The notes: generated by a model not told the origin, from the sequence alone. A stretch of 64,000 nucleotides of DNA from G963667075 sp963667075 (GCA_963667075.1 OY762938.1:1364001-1428000), one strand, 5' to 3'; counted from the stretch's first letter, positions 41,971 through 51,727 are shown. Made by a program: numbers and translations.

Positions 41971-43149
41971 TTATTGCGCAATGATGTTTTTCTTTTCCTC
42001 ATGAGAAAATCCGTCACTTAACAGTTCAGCATATACTTCCAGTGTTTTTTCTACCATTTGGTCTTTTGTGAAGTGTTGGGCGATATGGGCCATAGCGCGA
42101 GTCGCGAGTATGGCCCGTTGTGTGGGCGTTAAAGAAAGGGCTTCTTCAATAGCTTTGGCCAGTGTTTCAGGATCTTCAGGCGGAATGAGCCAGCCTGTTT
42201 CTCCACGCTCAATCGTTTCCTGTGCGCCGCCATGATCTGTGGCAATAATGGGGCGGCCCATCGCCTGCGCTTCGACTGGAATACGGCCAAAGCCTTCCGG
42301 GTCCGTGGAGGCTGAAATGACGGCTGTGGAGAGCATATAGGCGGCCGGCATGTCATCACAATGATCAACCATGCGGATACGGTTTCCCATATTTCTTTCC
42401 TGAATAAGGGTTTCAAGCTCTTTTCTGTATGTGACCCGCCCCTGATCGCTACCTATAATAAGGCCGAAGGTGTCAGGACGGTGAAGACGGGCCAGTGCTT
42501 CGATAAAAACAGAATGCCCTTTCCATCGTGTCAGACGGCCGGGAAGCATAACGATACTGGCACCGTCCGGGATCCGCCACTGTTTAGAGAGACGAATCAT
42601 GCGTTCCGGTGTCACAGCGGTCGGGTGAAATTTTTCAATTGGAATACCGCGCTGTATGATGCGGATAACATCAGGATCAAGCGTGTAGTTCTTTGTAAGA
42701 TATTTGGCAACAAAAGCTGAAATGGCAATGATTCTCTCACCTTTGGCAATGGATGAGTTATAAAAACGCTTGGCATTGCCTGAGATATTATAAGGCGCAT
42801 GGCATGTCGTCATATAACGAGCTTTTGTTTTAGCGCAGGCCTTCCATGCACTCCATGCCGGGGCACGGCTTCTGGCATGCACGATGTCTACATTGTGCTG
42901 CCGGATAATTTTTCGCAATCGGCCTATATTTTTCCATAAGGTGAATGGGTTTTTGCTGTGTACCGGCAGGTTGATATGTGTTGCATTAATTCTTTGTAAT
43001 TCATGGAGGCGGGCACCTCCATGGGAAACAACGATCGCTTTAGCTCCCGCTTTTACAATGCCGGCGGCAACATCAATACATCCTTGTTCTGCGCCGCCCG
43101 GCCCGAGTTCAGGAATGATCTGCATAATTACAGGTTTTTTTTGCATCAT
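41971..43149 (-). CDS. glycosyltransferase family 4
   Basis: 392 residues, GT-B fold. N-terminal IIPELGPGGAEQGCIDVAAG, DIVHARSRAPAWSAWKA in the acceptor half, VMLPGRLTRWKGHSVFIEAL and the donor-site EX7E segment PEGFGRIPVEAQAMGRPIIA in the second half. Typical of LPS/capsule sugar transferases. It is the first gene of a two-gene unit with the GT9 gene and is divergent from a serine hydrolase gene (43192). Confidence 0.92.
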   Translation of the reverse strand: MMQKKPVIMQIIPELGPGGAEQGCIDVAAGIVKAGAKAIVVSHGGARLHELQRINATHINLPVHSKNPFTLWKNIGRLRKIIRQHNVDIVHARSRAPAWSAWKACAKTKARYMTTCHAPYNISGNAKRFYNSSIAKGERIIAISAFVAKYLTKNYTLDPDVIRIIQRGIPIEKFHPTAVTPERMIRLSKQWRIPDGASIVMLPGRLTRWKGHSVFIEALARLHRPDTFGLIIGSDQGRVTYRKELETLIQERNMGNRIRMVDHCDDMPAAYMLSTAVISASTDPEGFGRIPVEAQAMGRPIIATDHGGAQETIERGETGWLIPPEDPETLAKAIEEALSLTPTQRAILATRAMAHIAQHFTKDQMVEKTLEVYAELLSDGFSHEEKKNIIAQ

Positions 43150-43191
43150 CTTTTTTGCTATAGTTTAATGACCATCAATTTTTAACGCAGT

Positions 43192-44001
43192 ATGAATTAT
43201 ATGTCAGTACAAAGAATCAAAAATGCGCGAGGTTTTGATCTTGCCTATGTTTTAAGCGAAGGAAAAGAGTCTTCTTTGCCAATGGTCGTTTTTATGGGGG
43301 GCTTTCGCTCTGATATGGCGGGGACAAAAGCATTGTATCTTGAACGAATCTGTAGGGAAAGAGGACAGAGTTTTTTACGTTTCGATTATACCGGGCACGG
43401 TATATCCGGTGGAAAGTTTGAAGAAGGTACGATTGGTGATTGGACGGATGATGCTTTGTGCATGCTGGATCACGTTGCTAAAGGGCCGCTTATTCTTGTG
43501 GGCTCCTCTATGGGCGGCTGGATTTCTCTGTTATGCGCGCAAGCCCGTCCTGACCGCGTGAAAGGCTTGGTTGGTCTGGCTGCTGCACCTGATTTTACAA
43601 AGGATATATACGAAAACCGGTTTACTGATTCTATGCGTGAGACTATGGACAGACAAGGATATGTCGAGATCCCAAACGATTACAGTGATGAGCCGTATTA
43701 TATCAGCAAGGCATTGATTGAGGACGGTAAAGAGCATTGTCTGTTACATAAGGCGATTCCGATTACTGTGCCTGTACGTTTAATACAAGGGATGGCAGAT
43801 CATGATGTACCCTGGCGTACAGCCCTTCAGATCAGGGATTTTCTTGAAAGTAGGGATGTTGGTATTTACATGATTGAAGATGCTGGACATTCCTTGTCAC
43901 GTGATGAGGATCTGGACGTACTCGGCAGTCTGCTGAGTTCATTATCTGCAGAGCAAAAATCAGTCCTCTCAGGATTTCATTCTGTGAGCATAAAGCTGTA
44001 A
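43192..44001 (+). CDS. alpha/beta hydrolase (thioesterase-like, ABHD10-like)
   Basis: 269 residues. Oxyanion side FMGGFRSDMAGTKA, nucleophile GSSMGGW, acid in QGMADHDVPW and His in EDAGHSLSRD form a complete triad. The pattern DYTGHGISGG and the SDMAG segment match the ABHD10-like palmitoyl-protein-thioesterase group seen in alphaproteobacteria; the substrate is unknown. No signal peptide. An ATG three codons in is an alternative start. Confidence 0.85.
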   Translation: MNYMSVQRIKNARGFDLAYVLSEGKESSLPMVVFMGGFRSDMAGTKALYLERICRERGQSFLRFDYTGHGISGGKFEEGTIGDWTDDALCMLDHVAKGPLILVGSSMGGWISLLCAQARPDRVKGLVGLAAAPDFTKDIYENRFTDSMRETMDRQGYVEIPNDYSDEPYYISKALIEDGKEHCLLHKAIPITVPVRLIQGMADHDVPWRTALQIRDFLESRDVGIYMIEDAGHSLSRDEDLDVLGSLLSSLSAEQKSVLSGFHSVSIKL

Positions 44002-44038
44002 GTTTGTATAGGAATTTCTGCAAAAGTCAAAAAGCATT

Positions 44039-44075
44039 CCCTTTCCCGGACAGTAGTATACTGATCCGGGGAAGG
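44039..44075. repeat. 16-bp hairpin downstream of the hydrolase gene
   Basis: CCTTTCCCGGA pairs with TCCGGGGAAGG (one G-U), with an inner CAGTA/TACTG helix around a three-base loop. A T-rich stretch lies about 20 bases further on, so it may be a terminator for the plus-strand gene, or for the minus-strand gene on the other side. Confidence 0.55.
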
Positions 44076-44134
44076 CCATCCTCATCCTTTTGTAGAGTTT
44101 TTTTATAGCGTGGAATAATGTCCTGTAAATAAGG

Positions 44135-44560
44135 TCATTTTCTGTTGTATTTAAACTTGTCGGTTCTGCTTCTGTTTGAACGTGAAAACGAATCCGATGA
44201 TGAGCTAAGTGATCCTTCGATAAGACTTTTGAAAGGCCATATGCCGTACAAAAAGGCGATGATCAGGTACAGGTAACATACCCCGGCCACACCCAATCCG
44301 ACATGGAAAGCTTTGAGAGAGATCAGATAACGCATGGTTTCTTCGGTAAAAGTGCCATCTTTGACATAGCCTTCAAGCGTGTAGAATTTGTCTCGCTCAT
44401 AATTGTGTATGAGCCATCCAAAATCACTCAGGGAGAAGACGTCCCAAAATTCTTCCAGTGTTTTAGGATGATGTGTGTCGTAAGCAAGATAAGCATCATG
44501 TCCAAAGGCAGCAAGCGCTGGCAGGGCAATCAAAATACAAAAAACTATAACTCCGCGCAT
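44135..44560 (-). CDS. hypothetical membrane protein
   Basis: 141 residues, unrecognised. Two hydrophobic segments (IVFCILIALPALAAFG and VGLGVAGVCYLYLIIAFLYG) flank an exposed stretch with FWDVFSLSDFGWLIHNYERD. The C-terminus is serine- then lysine/arginine-rich (SSSSDSFSRSNRSRTDK), probably cytosolic. GGAAAAT is upstream of the ATG. It stands alone between convergent and tandem neighbours. Confidence 0.65.
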   Translation of the reverse strand: MRGVIVFCILIALPALAAFGHDAYLAYDTHHPKTLEEFWDVFSLSDFGWLIHNYERDKFYTLEGYVKDGTFTEETMRYLISLKAFHVGLGVAGVCYLYLIIAFLYGIWPFKSLIEGSLSSSSDSFSRSNRSRTDKFKYNRK

Positions 44561-44696
44561 GATATTTTCCGAAAGGTCTCTCGCTTAAGATGTTGAAAAT
44601 TGTGACAGTGAATCACTGTACCGTAACATCTTAACAAGAAGTTTTCATTAAGGAAAGTTTTTGTGTCAATTAATTATTCCCGTTGTAAGGCCTGTA

Positions 44697-47405
44697 TTAA
44701 GGTTGTGTATTAAGGTCGTGCGTCACGGCTAGCGCAGGGGTTTGAAGGTTTTGAAGCGTTTGATCAGTTGTTTGATAAACTGTATGGGGCTTTTGCGTTA
44801 AGTTATTTTGTAACATGTAATCACGAAAAGCCTCTATAGCACTCCCTCTTTCATAGCCGCGTACTATGATTTCTGCTTCGTCAGTGAATTTTTTTTCGGT
44901 TGTTATTGTAAGATAATCTCCTTCATTGGCATCTTCGCATGACAATGCAAAAGTTGAATATATGGATTGGTTTAAATAGGGCATATCTATTTTTGTGCCT
45001 GATGGTGCTACTATAGCGGCTTTGCTGCGGTAAAATGCTTCTTGAGGTAGTATCATACTGATTTTGCCGAGTGTCATATCTAAATGGATCGGGATCTTAT
45101 AGGCATAGAGTGCTTTACCATTTTCTTGAATGATTTCAGGTTCTATATCATGCAGAGGGACGCGTTCTGTAAGTATTTCGTCATCGCAATGGCTTAATTG
45201 TTTAAGCGTTTTCATTTTTTCGAGGTTTTTTATCCATTCCTTAGGATTGATCACGCCGGCACCTATCCGCGGATGGTGGGGGATGCCAGCCGCATTAATG
45301 TCAAAATTAGCCCATGCCAGTTGATCGACCGCACCTTCTTTTAGCTCGCCTGATACGTTGTTAGAGGCTTCATTGTATTGCGTGTTTAATTTTATGGTGT
45401 TGTGCGGTTCAAAATCTTTTATATCCAGATCTGTGCTGTAAAATGCGGCTGTCATGATTTCTTCATGGGTTAAATCGTTGCCATAAGCTTGCGCCATATC
45501 TTGATATAAATCGATCATATCGGGGGTGGAGAAAGAGGTTCCGTCCACTTCCTCTCCGTCTATGTTATGAAGTCTTCCGGTGCAAATATCTACGCCAACG
45601 CTGCTGTATCCTCCGATATATTTAATGCCATTTTGCTCGTGAATTGCACCTACGGTAACACCGCCTCTTGATAGTGAGCCTGGATCTGATATATTCAAAT
45701 CAGGATGGGTGTCATGATTATTGCCTGCTCCATAGAAGTGGATAGTCTTGTTTCGTTCATAAAAATCAATATATTGTATGTAAGCAGGATCATATAGTTT
45801 TGGTGCACAATCATAGTCGTCTTCCATTTGTGCAGGGGTGTTATTTTTTCTAATGTCATTATTGGGGTTTGTGCCGTAACTTTTGCTGAATATGATCTCG
45901 CTATTTCTGGCATTAGCGGAAAGATAGAGCTTTAAGACATCTTCATCCATTTTCCCCATATTACGTTCTGTTACGGCAATGACATCGCTATCATCTCCAG
46001 ATCTAAAGAAATCAAGGCCGCTGGCTGTTTTGAAGGTCTTTATAAGATGCGGAGTGTCTCCTTCTATGACGACTAATGTAACGTCTTTTTCTACAGGCAG
46101 GTTTAGTTGTTCTGTATTAGCAAAGTCATTTTTTAGGGGGATTTTAATACTTATTTGAGAGTCATTGGTTGATGGGGCTCTAATCAATTTGTCCGACAGG
46201 GTGTCTGGTATGTCGCCAACGCCGTTTAATTTTAATACGGCTTTGATGTCTTTATCCAGATCTCCTGTGCCTCCAAACAATTGTGATTGAAATTTTTTTA
46301 TTGCGTCTAGAATGGTCGTATTATTAGGAACCTTATAGGTGATTAAATTTGCGCTAGGGTCAATAGGCATTCTTATGGTTTGTCCTGGTAAAATATCGTT
46401 ATCCAGCTGATTATATTCAATGATTTCTTGCGTGAAGCTTTTTGTGTCTGGTGCAGTCGAATAAGGTTGATATCGATCGGCTATGCTCTCTATAGTATCT
46501 CTTTCGTGGACTGTGTGATCTTTGTAACCAAGACGATAACGTTCATAGAATTCGCTGCGATAGTCTAAAGGGTTTATTGTCTTACCGGAAGGTATGTGGA
46601 GATTAGAATGGCTTAAGATAAGCTCAGCTTCTTCTTGTGAAATGATACCGTGTTCTTCAAGCTGTGCCATTAAATAGCATTGGTTTGAGTAATGTACAAA
46701 ATTCCTCATTTGGTTGTTTATTGATCTGGATAATTCCGAATAAGCTGCGTTTACATCGGGTTTGAGTTCAGGGAAGGCTTTTACTAAAATCCCAAAACTT
46801 TTTGCGAAATTTTCTTTCTGAAATTTGGAAGATGGACCATCACGATAGTCAACACGCATGAATCTTTGGAGCTGCCTTTTGGGTGTATCAAGTTTGAATG
46901 TGTTGTGCAGTCCGCCGCATAGTGTAAAATCTACGCCGGAATCAATTAGATAGGCCATGATGTCAGGGTTTTCATATATAGTATTTATGGCTTTCTCATG
47001 GAGAAATAATATATATGGGTTTGCGCCTGCTTCGATAAGCGTTTGGAGTCCTTCCAGATTTTGAGAGTCTAAAAGGAAGCTTTCTTCTAATGTTTCTGTT
47101 TCGGGGTTTACGTTAAGCGCACTATTGGCAATATAGCCCTGAGATATGCTGATGAGCTGTTTTAGAGCGCGGGTGTGTTCTTTAACGTGATTGAGGCTTT
47201 TCTTATCAACGGCGCTATTTGAAAACTGTAGTTTTAGACTATTTAAAGATTCTTCAAGAGACGGTACGTCTTTATTGTCGGCCGCCAGTAGCATTGAAGG
47301 CACTTGTTCCGGTGTAAAGCTCGCATGTGCAATGTTTGTGTCTGCAACAACAGCAAGGCAGGAAACGCCAAGTAAAAGGCCTACAAATTTTTTGCTGATC
47401 TTCAT
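44697..47405 (-). CDS. exported multidomain protein: ankyrin-like, LysM-like and subtilase-like parts
   Basis: 902 residues. Signal peptide (FVGLLLGVSCLAVVADTNIAHA region). Residues about 100-160 look like degenerate ankyrin repeats (LEGLQTLIEAGANPYILF, IMAYLIDSGVDFTL). About 290-350 is LysM-like (HTVHERDTIESIADRY, LPGQTIRMPI), with a second weaker one at 355-400. About 480-680 is subtilase-like: oxyanion FYGAGNNHDTH near 561 and Ser in VDGTSFSTPD near 620. No HGT-type catalytic His motif is visible, so it may be a pseudo-protease or a very divergent one. The rest is beta-rich. LysM suggests peptidoglycan binding; a role in envelope attack or remodelling is inference. Confidence 0.75.
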   Translation of the reverse strand: MKISKKFVGLLLGVSCLAVVADTNIAHASFTPEQVPSMLLAADNKDVPSLEESLNSLKLQFSNSAVDKKSLNHVKEHTRALKQLISISQGYIANSALNVNPETETLEESFLLDSQNLEGLQTLIEAGANPYILFLHEKAINTIYENPDIMAYLIDSGVDFTLCGGLHNTFKLDTPKRQLQRFMRVDYRDGPSSKFQKENFAKSFGILVKAFPELKPDVNAAYSELSRSINNQMRNFVHYSNQCYLMAQLEEHGIISQEEAELILSHSNLHIPSGKTINPLDYRSEFYERYRLGYKDHTVHERDTIESIADRYQPYSTAPDTKSFTQEIIEYNQLDNDILPGQTIRMPIDPSANLITYKVPNNTTILDAIKKFQSQLFGGTGDLDKDIKAVLKLNGVGDIPDTLSDKLIRAPSTNDSQISIKIPLKNDFANTEQLNLPVEKDVTLVVIEGDTPHLIKTFKTASGLDFFRSGDDSDVIAVTERNMGKMDEDVLKLYLSANARNSEIIFSKSYGTNPNNDIRKNNTPAQMEDDYDCAPKLYDPAYIQYIDFYERNKTIHFYGAGNNHDTHPDLNISDPGSLSRGGVTVGAIHEQNGIKYIGGYSSVGVDICTGRLHNIDGEEVDGTSFSTPDMIDLYQDMAQAYGNDLTHEEIMTAAFYSTDLDIKDFEPHNTIKLNTQYNEASNNVSGELKEGAVDQLAWANFDINAAGIPHHPRIGAGVINPKEWIKNLEKMKTLKQLSHCDDEILTERVPLHDIEPEIIQENGKALYAYKIPIHLDMTLGKISMILPQEAFYRSKAAIVAPSGTKIDMPYLNQSIYSTFALSCEDANEGDYLTITTEKKFTDEAEIIVRGYERGSAIEAFRDYMLQNNLTQKPHTVYQTTDQTLQNLQTPALAVTHDLNTQP

Positions 47406-47578
47406 ATTGACCGTATATACTCTGTTGTTTTTTTATACTGTTATAATATCACATAGGCGCATATTATGACAAAAAATTGTTATTTTTGTGTTAATTAAGG
47501 AGAAAGAATCGTTTCTAATGTTCTGAAAGAGCCGATCATGAGATCGCTGTAAATTTTAAGGTATGGAACATAATTGGT

Positions 47579-48484
47579 ATGAATTTTATTTTGACCCTTG
47601 TCTCTTCACATTCCGGTGCGCTCCTGTCTACGGGACATATGGCACTTGTCTATCAGTTTTTCAATAATCATCACATTAGCCTGACTGAAAATCCGGTGTG
47701 GCTGGAGAAAAATAAAGCGGCCGATATCGGGCTGACGGATAAGCCATCACCTACTCATCTAAAACAGCTTCATGATCTTTTGGCGGCAGACAGAATAGAT
47801 TGTTTTATTCAGTCAGCGTCCTTGCCGAGACAAAAAAAGCTTTTGGTTGCGGATATGGATAGCACGATGGTTGAAGGGGAGACGCTGGATGATTTGGCGG
47901 CGCACTGTGGGCTGAAAGAAAAGATTTCTGCGATTACGGCGCGGGCGATGAAAGGGGATCTCGATTTCAAGGAGGCGTTGAGGGCGCGTGTCGCTATGCT
48001 GAAAGATTTGCCGGAAGTGGCGTTAAAAGAAACGCTGTCAGAAATAAAGCTGATGAAAGGGGCAAAAACACTGGTTCAGACGATGAAGCATAATAATGCT
48101 TTATGTGTTCTGGTCTCTGGTGGTTTTACTTTTTTTACAGGGGCTATTGCGTGGCAGATTGGCTTTGATGCGCATCATGGTAATAGCTTAGGGCTTCATG
48201 ATGGCGCACTGACCGGGACAGTGGAAGGGGAGATTCTTGACCGGGATTCAAAGGTTGCTTTCTTAAAAGATTATACGCAAAAACAGGGGATAGACTTATC
48301 CGAGACTCTGGCGGTTGGTGATGGAGCCAATGATCTGGATATGCTGAGTATAGCAGGGCTGGGCGTCGGTTATCACCCCAAGCCACTCTTAAAAGAAAAA
48401 CTGGACAATCTGGTGCTGCACGGCGATCTTACAGCTCTGCTCTATGCGCAGGGCTACAAGGGAGAAGAGATTAGTATTGCCTGA
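47579..48484 (+). CDS. serB: phosphoserine phosphatase
   Basis: A 301-residue HAD-family enzyme for the last step of serine synthesis. Catalytic VADMDSTMVEGE (Asp-x-Asp), VLVSGGFTFF, Lys in DRDSKVAFL and the metal-binding AVGDGANDLDML are all present. An N-terminal ACT-like domain (about 1-85) is of the usual SerB type. It ends one base before the convergent moxR gene. Confidence 0.94.
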   Translation: MNFILTLVSSHSGALLSTGHMALVYQFFNNHHISLTENPVWLEKNKAADIGLTDKPSPTHLKQLHDLLAADRIDCFIQSASLPRQKKLLVADMDSTMVEGETLDDLAAHCGLKEKISAITARAMKGDLDFKEALRARVAMLKDLPEVALKETLSEIKLMKGAKTLVQTMKHNNALCVLVSGGFTFFTGAIAWQIGFDAHHGNSLGLHDGALTGTVEGEILDRDSKVAFLKDYTQKQGIDLSETLAVGDGANDLDMLSIAGLGVGYHPKPLLKEKLDNLVLHGDLTALLYAQGYKGEEISIA

Positions 48485-49495
48485 TCATTTATTCTTTTTT
48501 TCCCGCGCAATAAGTTCTTTGATTTCGTCTATGATATCATTTTCTGTGATGTTGTGTTCAATGGCGCGTTCTCCGCGGACGATGCGGTGTCGGAAGACGC
48601 TTTTGACCATGGCGTGTATGTCTTCGATTTCCACCTTATCTTTGCCATGGAGCCAGGCATGGGCGCGTGTGCAGCGGTCAAGCGCAATGGAGGCACGGGG
48701 GCTGACGCCGACTTTGATAAAACTTCTTAGCTCATACGTATATCTTTGCGGATAGCGTGTTGCAAAAATGAGTTCTACCATATAGTCCTCGACCTCTTTG
48801 GGGACTTCAATTCGTTTCACTTCATCACGGGCTTGAAAGATAGTTTTTTCATCTGTTTTGGTAATATTTTCTTCTTTTGTCATGCCGGTTCTGACTTCTC
48901 TTGCCGCATTTTCTTCCCCGCGCACCATGCGGATAATATGGCCTTCGGATTCTTCGTCAGGATAGTCTACGCTGACATGCATCAGAAAGCGGTCTTTTTG
49001 GGCTTCTGGCAGCGGATAAGTGCCGGCTTGTTCAACCGGGTTTTGTGTGGCCATAACCATAAAGAGTTCTGGCATTTTATGGGCAACGCCGGCTACTGTA
49101 ACCTGTCTTTCTTCCATGGCTTCCAGCAGCGCGTTTTGAACTCTTGACGGGGCACGGTTGATTTCGTCTGCCAAAACCAGATTGGCAAAAATAGGGCCGG
49201 GGATAAATTTATAACTGCCTGCTTTTCCGGCTTTTTCAGACTCATAATACATTTCCTTGCCGGTAATATCGGTTGCGCGCAGGTCGGGGGTGAACTGAAT
49301 ACGCTTGAAATCGCCTTCAATATTTTTTGATAGGGTACGTATGGCGCGGGTTTTGGCGAGGCCGGGAACAGATTCAACAAGCAAATTGCCGTTACAAAGT
49401 AACCCGATGACCAAATGATCGAGCAGATCAGTTTGCCCGATGATGCCTTTTGACATTCTGTCTCTTAGGTCGATGATTTTGTTCCGCACACTCAT
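48485..49495 (-). CDS. MoxR-family AAA ATPase
   Basis: 336 residues. ATG at 49495 is chosen because GGAG lies seven bases upstream; the longer frame adds unlikely residues. Walker A is the MoxR-type ESVPGLAKTR, Walker B LVLADEINRAPSRVQNAL, then VMATQNPVEQAGTYPLPEAQ and DRFLM. MoxR ATPases act with von Willebrand-domain proteins in maturing enzymes or envelope complexes; the usual DUF58/VWA partners would lie downstream, but here serB converges directly, so the gene stands alone. Confidence 0.93.
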   Translation of the reverse strand: MSVRNKIIDLRDRMSKGIIGQTDLLDHLVIGLLCNGNLLVESVPGLAKTRAIRTLSKNIEGDFKRIQFTPDLRATDITGKEMYYESEKAGKAGSYKFIPGPIFANLVLADEINRAPSRVQNALLEAMEERQVTVAGVAHKMPELFMVMATQNPVEQAGTYPLPEAQKDRFLMHVSVDYPDEESEGHIIRMVRGEENAAREVRTGMTKEENITKTDEKTIFQARDEVKRIEVPKEVEDYMVELIFATRYPQRYTYELRSFIKVGVSPRASIALDRCTRAHAWLHGKDKVEIEDIHAMVKSVFRHRIVRGERAIEHNITENDIIDEIKELIAREKKNK

Positions 49496-49625
49496 AAAAA
49501 AACTCCATATGAAGAGGTCGTTTTTAACAGCCTTCACTATATAACAATGAAATCTGTTAAGAAAGCGTTAGGCAGTGTAATATACCATCAACCGAATGAT
49601 TAACGTTTAAGGACTGGATGTAAGC

Positions 49626-50501
49626 ATGGTTAAAAAGTTTGTTGTCCCTGATGACGCGCTTGAAGAATTGATTTTCCAGTATTGCCGGGATTATACGGAG
49701 TTGGAGCGAAGAGGCCGTTTTGACAAGATCTCCGGGCGGGATGAAGAAATTCAGAACATGATTTTGATTCTGCTGCAAAAGGGACGAAAAAATGTGGCTT
49801 TGCTGGCCCCTGCTGGTGTCGGTAAAACAGCCCTTGTCGTTGGTCTTGCGCAAGAGGTTGTGGCAGGTAGGGTGCCGGAATATCTTAAAAATGCGCGTGT
49901 ATTAGAAGTCGATCTGGCTAGTATGGCTTCGGGAACGTCAGGGCCTGCCGAATTTCAGGAGCGTTTTATTCCCCTTTGCAGAGGGGTGGCCGAACGTTAT
50001 CACTATGATGATTATCCGAAATACATTCTATTTCTGGATGAGATTCATACGATCATGCCAACCTGTGAAGGGTCGGGTTACCGCGGTTTATCGGAGGTGA
50101 TGAAACCGTATCTAACAGTTGGGGATTTGCATGTCATTGGGGCGACGACTAATGATGAATATCGTATCTATGTTAAGGCGGATCCAGCCCTTGACCGTCG
50201 TTTCCAGAAAGTGCCTTTGGCTATTCCAAGCGCGCAAGAAACTATCAAAATCCTTAAAACGCTTCGAGGCGGCTATGAAAAACATCATCAGACAAAGATA
50301 CCGGATGCGTGTCTTGAATTGATTGTATCGCTAACCGAACGTCATATGTTGCGCCGGAATCAGCCGGATAAATCTATTATTGTTATGGATGGTGCTTGTG
50401 CGCACCACGTTATGCAGCATGGCTGGCATACGGATCTGGATGAAAAATCAATTAAGAAAATGGTGTCTATTGAATGTAAAATTCATCCGGATGCGCTGTA
50501 A
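49626..50501 (+). CDS. stand-alone AAA ATPase, ClpA/ClpB D1-like
   Basis: 291 residues with one AAA module of the Clp first-domain type: RFDKISGRDEEIQNMILILL, Walker A APAGVGKTA, Walker B ILFLDEIHTIMP, sensor GATTNDEY and Arg finger DPALDRRFQ, all intact. ClpA/B carry two modules plus N- and middle domains; here only one remains with a short C-terminal helical lid. It is therefore not a full protein-remodelling Clp; it may serve as a regulator or partner ATPase. Divergent from moxR; the next gene follows 21 bases after the stop. Confidence 0.85.
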   Translation: MVKKFVVPDDALEELIFQYCRDYTELERRGRFDKISGRDEEIQNMILILLQKGRKNVALLAPAGVGKTALVVGLAQEVVAGRVPEYLKNARVLEVDLASMASGTSGPAEFQERFIPLCRGVAERYHYDDYPKYILFLDEIHTIMPTCEGSGYRGLSEVMKPYLTVGDLHVIGATTNDEYRIYVKADPALDRRFQKVPLAIPSAQETIKILKTLRGGYEKHHQTKIPDACLELIVSLTERHMLRRNQPDKSIIVMDGACAHHVMQHGWHTDLDEKSIKKMVSIECKIHPDAL

Positions 50502-50522
50502 AGACGAAAGGGATACTTTATT

Positions 50523-51050
50523 ATGAAGTTAGTGGTAATGTTTTTGAGTTTTCTGGTTTTGTGTTTCTCAGTATCAGAAAACACGGTGCAGGCACAGGAA
50601 ATGGCGGATGAGTATGCGCAACGGCTGGCACAGGCAAAGCCGGAAGATGTGCTCGCGTTTTATCTGGAGTCGCTGGAAAATCGGGATGTGAGACCACATT
50701 TGTCCATTTATACAAAAGAGACCAGAGAATGGCTGGAAACCTGGCCTGTAAATGATACTCAAATGGAAAATGAGGCGCGTGATCTTCGTAATTGTGGGCT
50801 CTCTGATACGAGAAGTAACGAAACGCATGCCGTTGTTCGTTTTCATCCCGAAAAGCAAAGACAATGTGCGCCTTACTTCTTTAAATGGGAAGATGGAAGC
50901 TGGCGTCTTGATTTGTTCACCATGACAAAAGTCATCCAATTTAATCATAAAAATGAGTGGCACCTCAAGAAGCAGGAAGGACATCCATATGTCTTTGCCT
51001 TTAAAGACTATGTTCTTGATAAGAATGGATTCCCTTTTGAACGAAAATAG
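50523..51050 (+). CDS. exported hypothetical protein
   Basis: 175 residues with signal peptide (VVMFLSFLVLCFSVSENTVQAQ). The mature part begins EMADEYAQRLAQAKPEDVL and has a mixed alpha/beta look with two cysteines (RNCGLSD and RQCAPYFFKW) that could pair. No family recognised. It sits between the AAA gene and the exopolysaccharide export gene on the same strand, the latter starting about 80 bases on, so it could belong to either group. Confidence 0.7.
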   Translation: MKLVVMFLSFLVLCFSVSENTVQAQEMADEYAQRLAQAKPEDVLAFYLESLENRDVRPHLSIYTKETREWLETWPVNDTQMENEARDLRNCGLSDTRSNETHAVVRFHPEKQRQCAPYFFKWEDGSWRLDLFTMTKVIQFNHKNEWHLKKQEGHPYVFAFKDYVLDKNGFPFERK

Positions 51051-51133
51051 GTGAGCTTCTCTGGATTGACCTTGTGGATAAAAAGCGGTATCTTCTTCTT
51101 GTTGAGAACCTTACAGTCTTTGAAGGAGCCCCC

Positions 51134-51715
51134 GTGCAAAAAACGTCAATTCTTATTAAGTCAGCCTTGCTGGCACTTTTCTTTTTCCTCCCTTGCCAGG
51201 CTTTTGCTGCCGATGGTGAATTTGTTGTCTTGCCAGGGGATGTATTGCAGATTTCTGTCTGGAAAGAGGAAGGGATGGATCTCGAGGTTCGTGTTTTGCC
51301 CGATGGAACAATTTCCTTTCCTTTGACCGGTACGTTTTCTATAAAAAACAAGACCTTATCTGCTGTTCGTGCTCTTATTGTAGACAGGCTTCGCCAGTCT
51401 ATACCGGCGGCGTCTGTCTCTGTAGCGGTTGTGGCACCACTTGGGCACAAAGTGAGCGTGCTGGGTGAAGTGGGGCAACCTGGCGAGGTTATTATGTACA
51501 CACACACAGGTGTGATGCAGGCCCTTAGTCAGGTTGGTGGGCTGACACCTTATGCGGATGAAGATGATATTATTATTATCAGGACGGACGAGATGGGTAA
51601 AAAGGAAATTATAGAGTTTCCTTATACTAATATCACGAGAGGGAAAAATCTGGAAAAAGACATCAATCTTGCACCCGGGGATGTTGTTTTAGTACCAACA
51701 GCAGGGCTGTTTTAG
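51134..51715 (+). CDS. polysaccharide export protein, Wza/BexD-like
   Basis: About 193 residues. GTG at 51134 with AAGGAG five bases upstream is a better start than an earlier ATG at 51074. Signal peptide (LLALFFFLPCQAFA). Poly_export domain: YVLPGDVLQ-type start FVVLPGDVLQISVWKEEGM and VLPDGTISFPLTG, then a SLBB segment VSVLGEVGQPGEV with MQALSQVGGLTPYADEDD. No lipobox, and the long C-terminal helix of Wza is missing, as in the short export proteins of exosortase-linked exopolysaccharide loci. First gene of that locus here. Confidence 0.9.
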   Translation: MQKTSILIKSALLALFFFLPCQAFAADGEFVVLPGDVLQISVWKEEGMDLEVRVLPDGTISFPLTGTFSIKNKTLSAVRALIVDRLRQSIPAASVSVAVVAPLGHKVSVLGEVGQPGEVIMYTHTGVMQALSQVGGLTPYADEDDIIIIRTDEMGKKEIIEFPYTNITRGKNLEKDINLAPGDVVLVPTAGLF

Positions 51716-51727
51716 AGGTTTTTTAGT

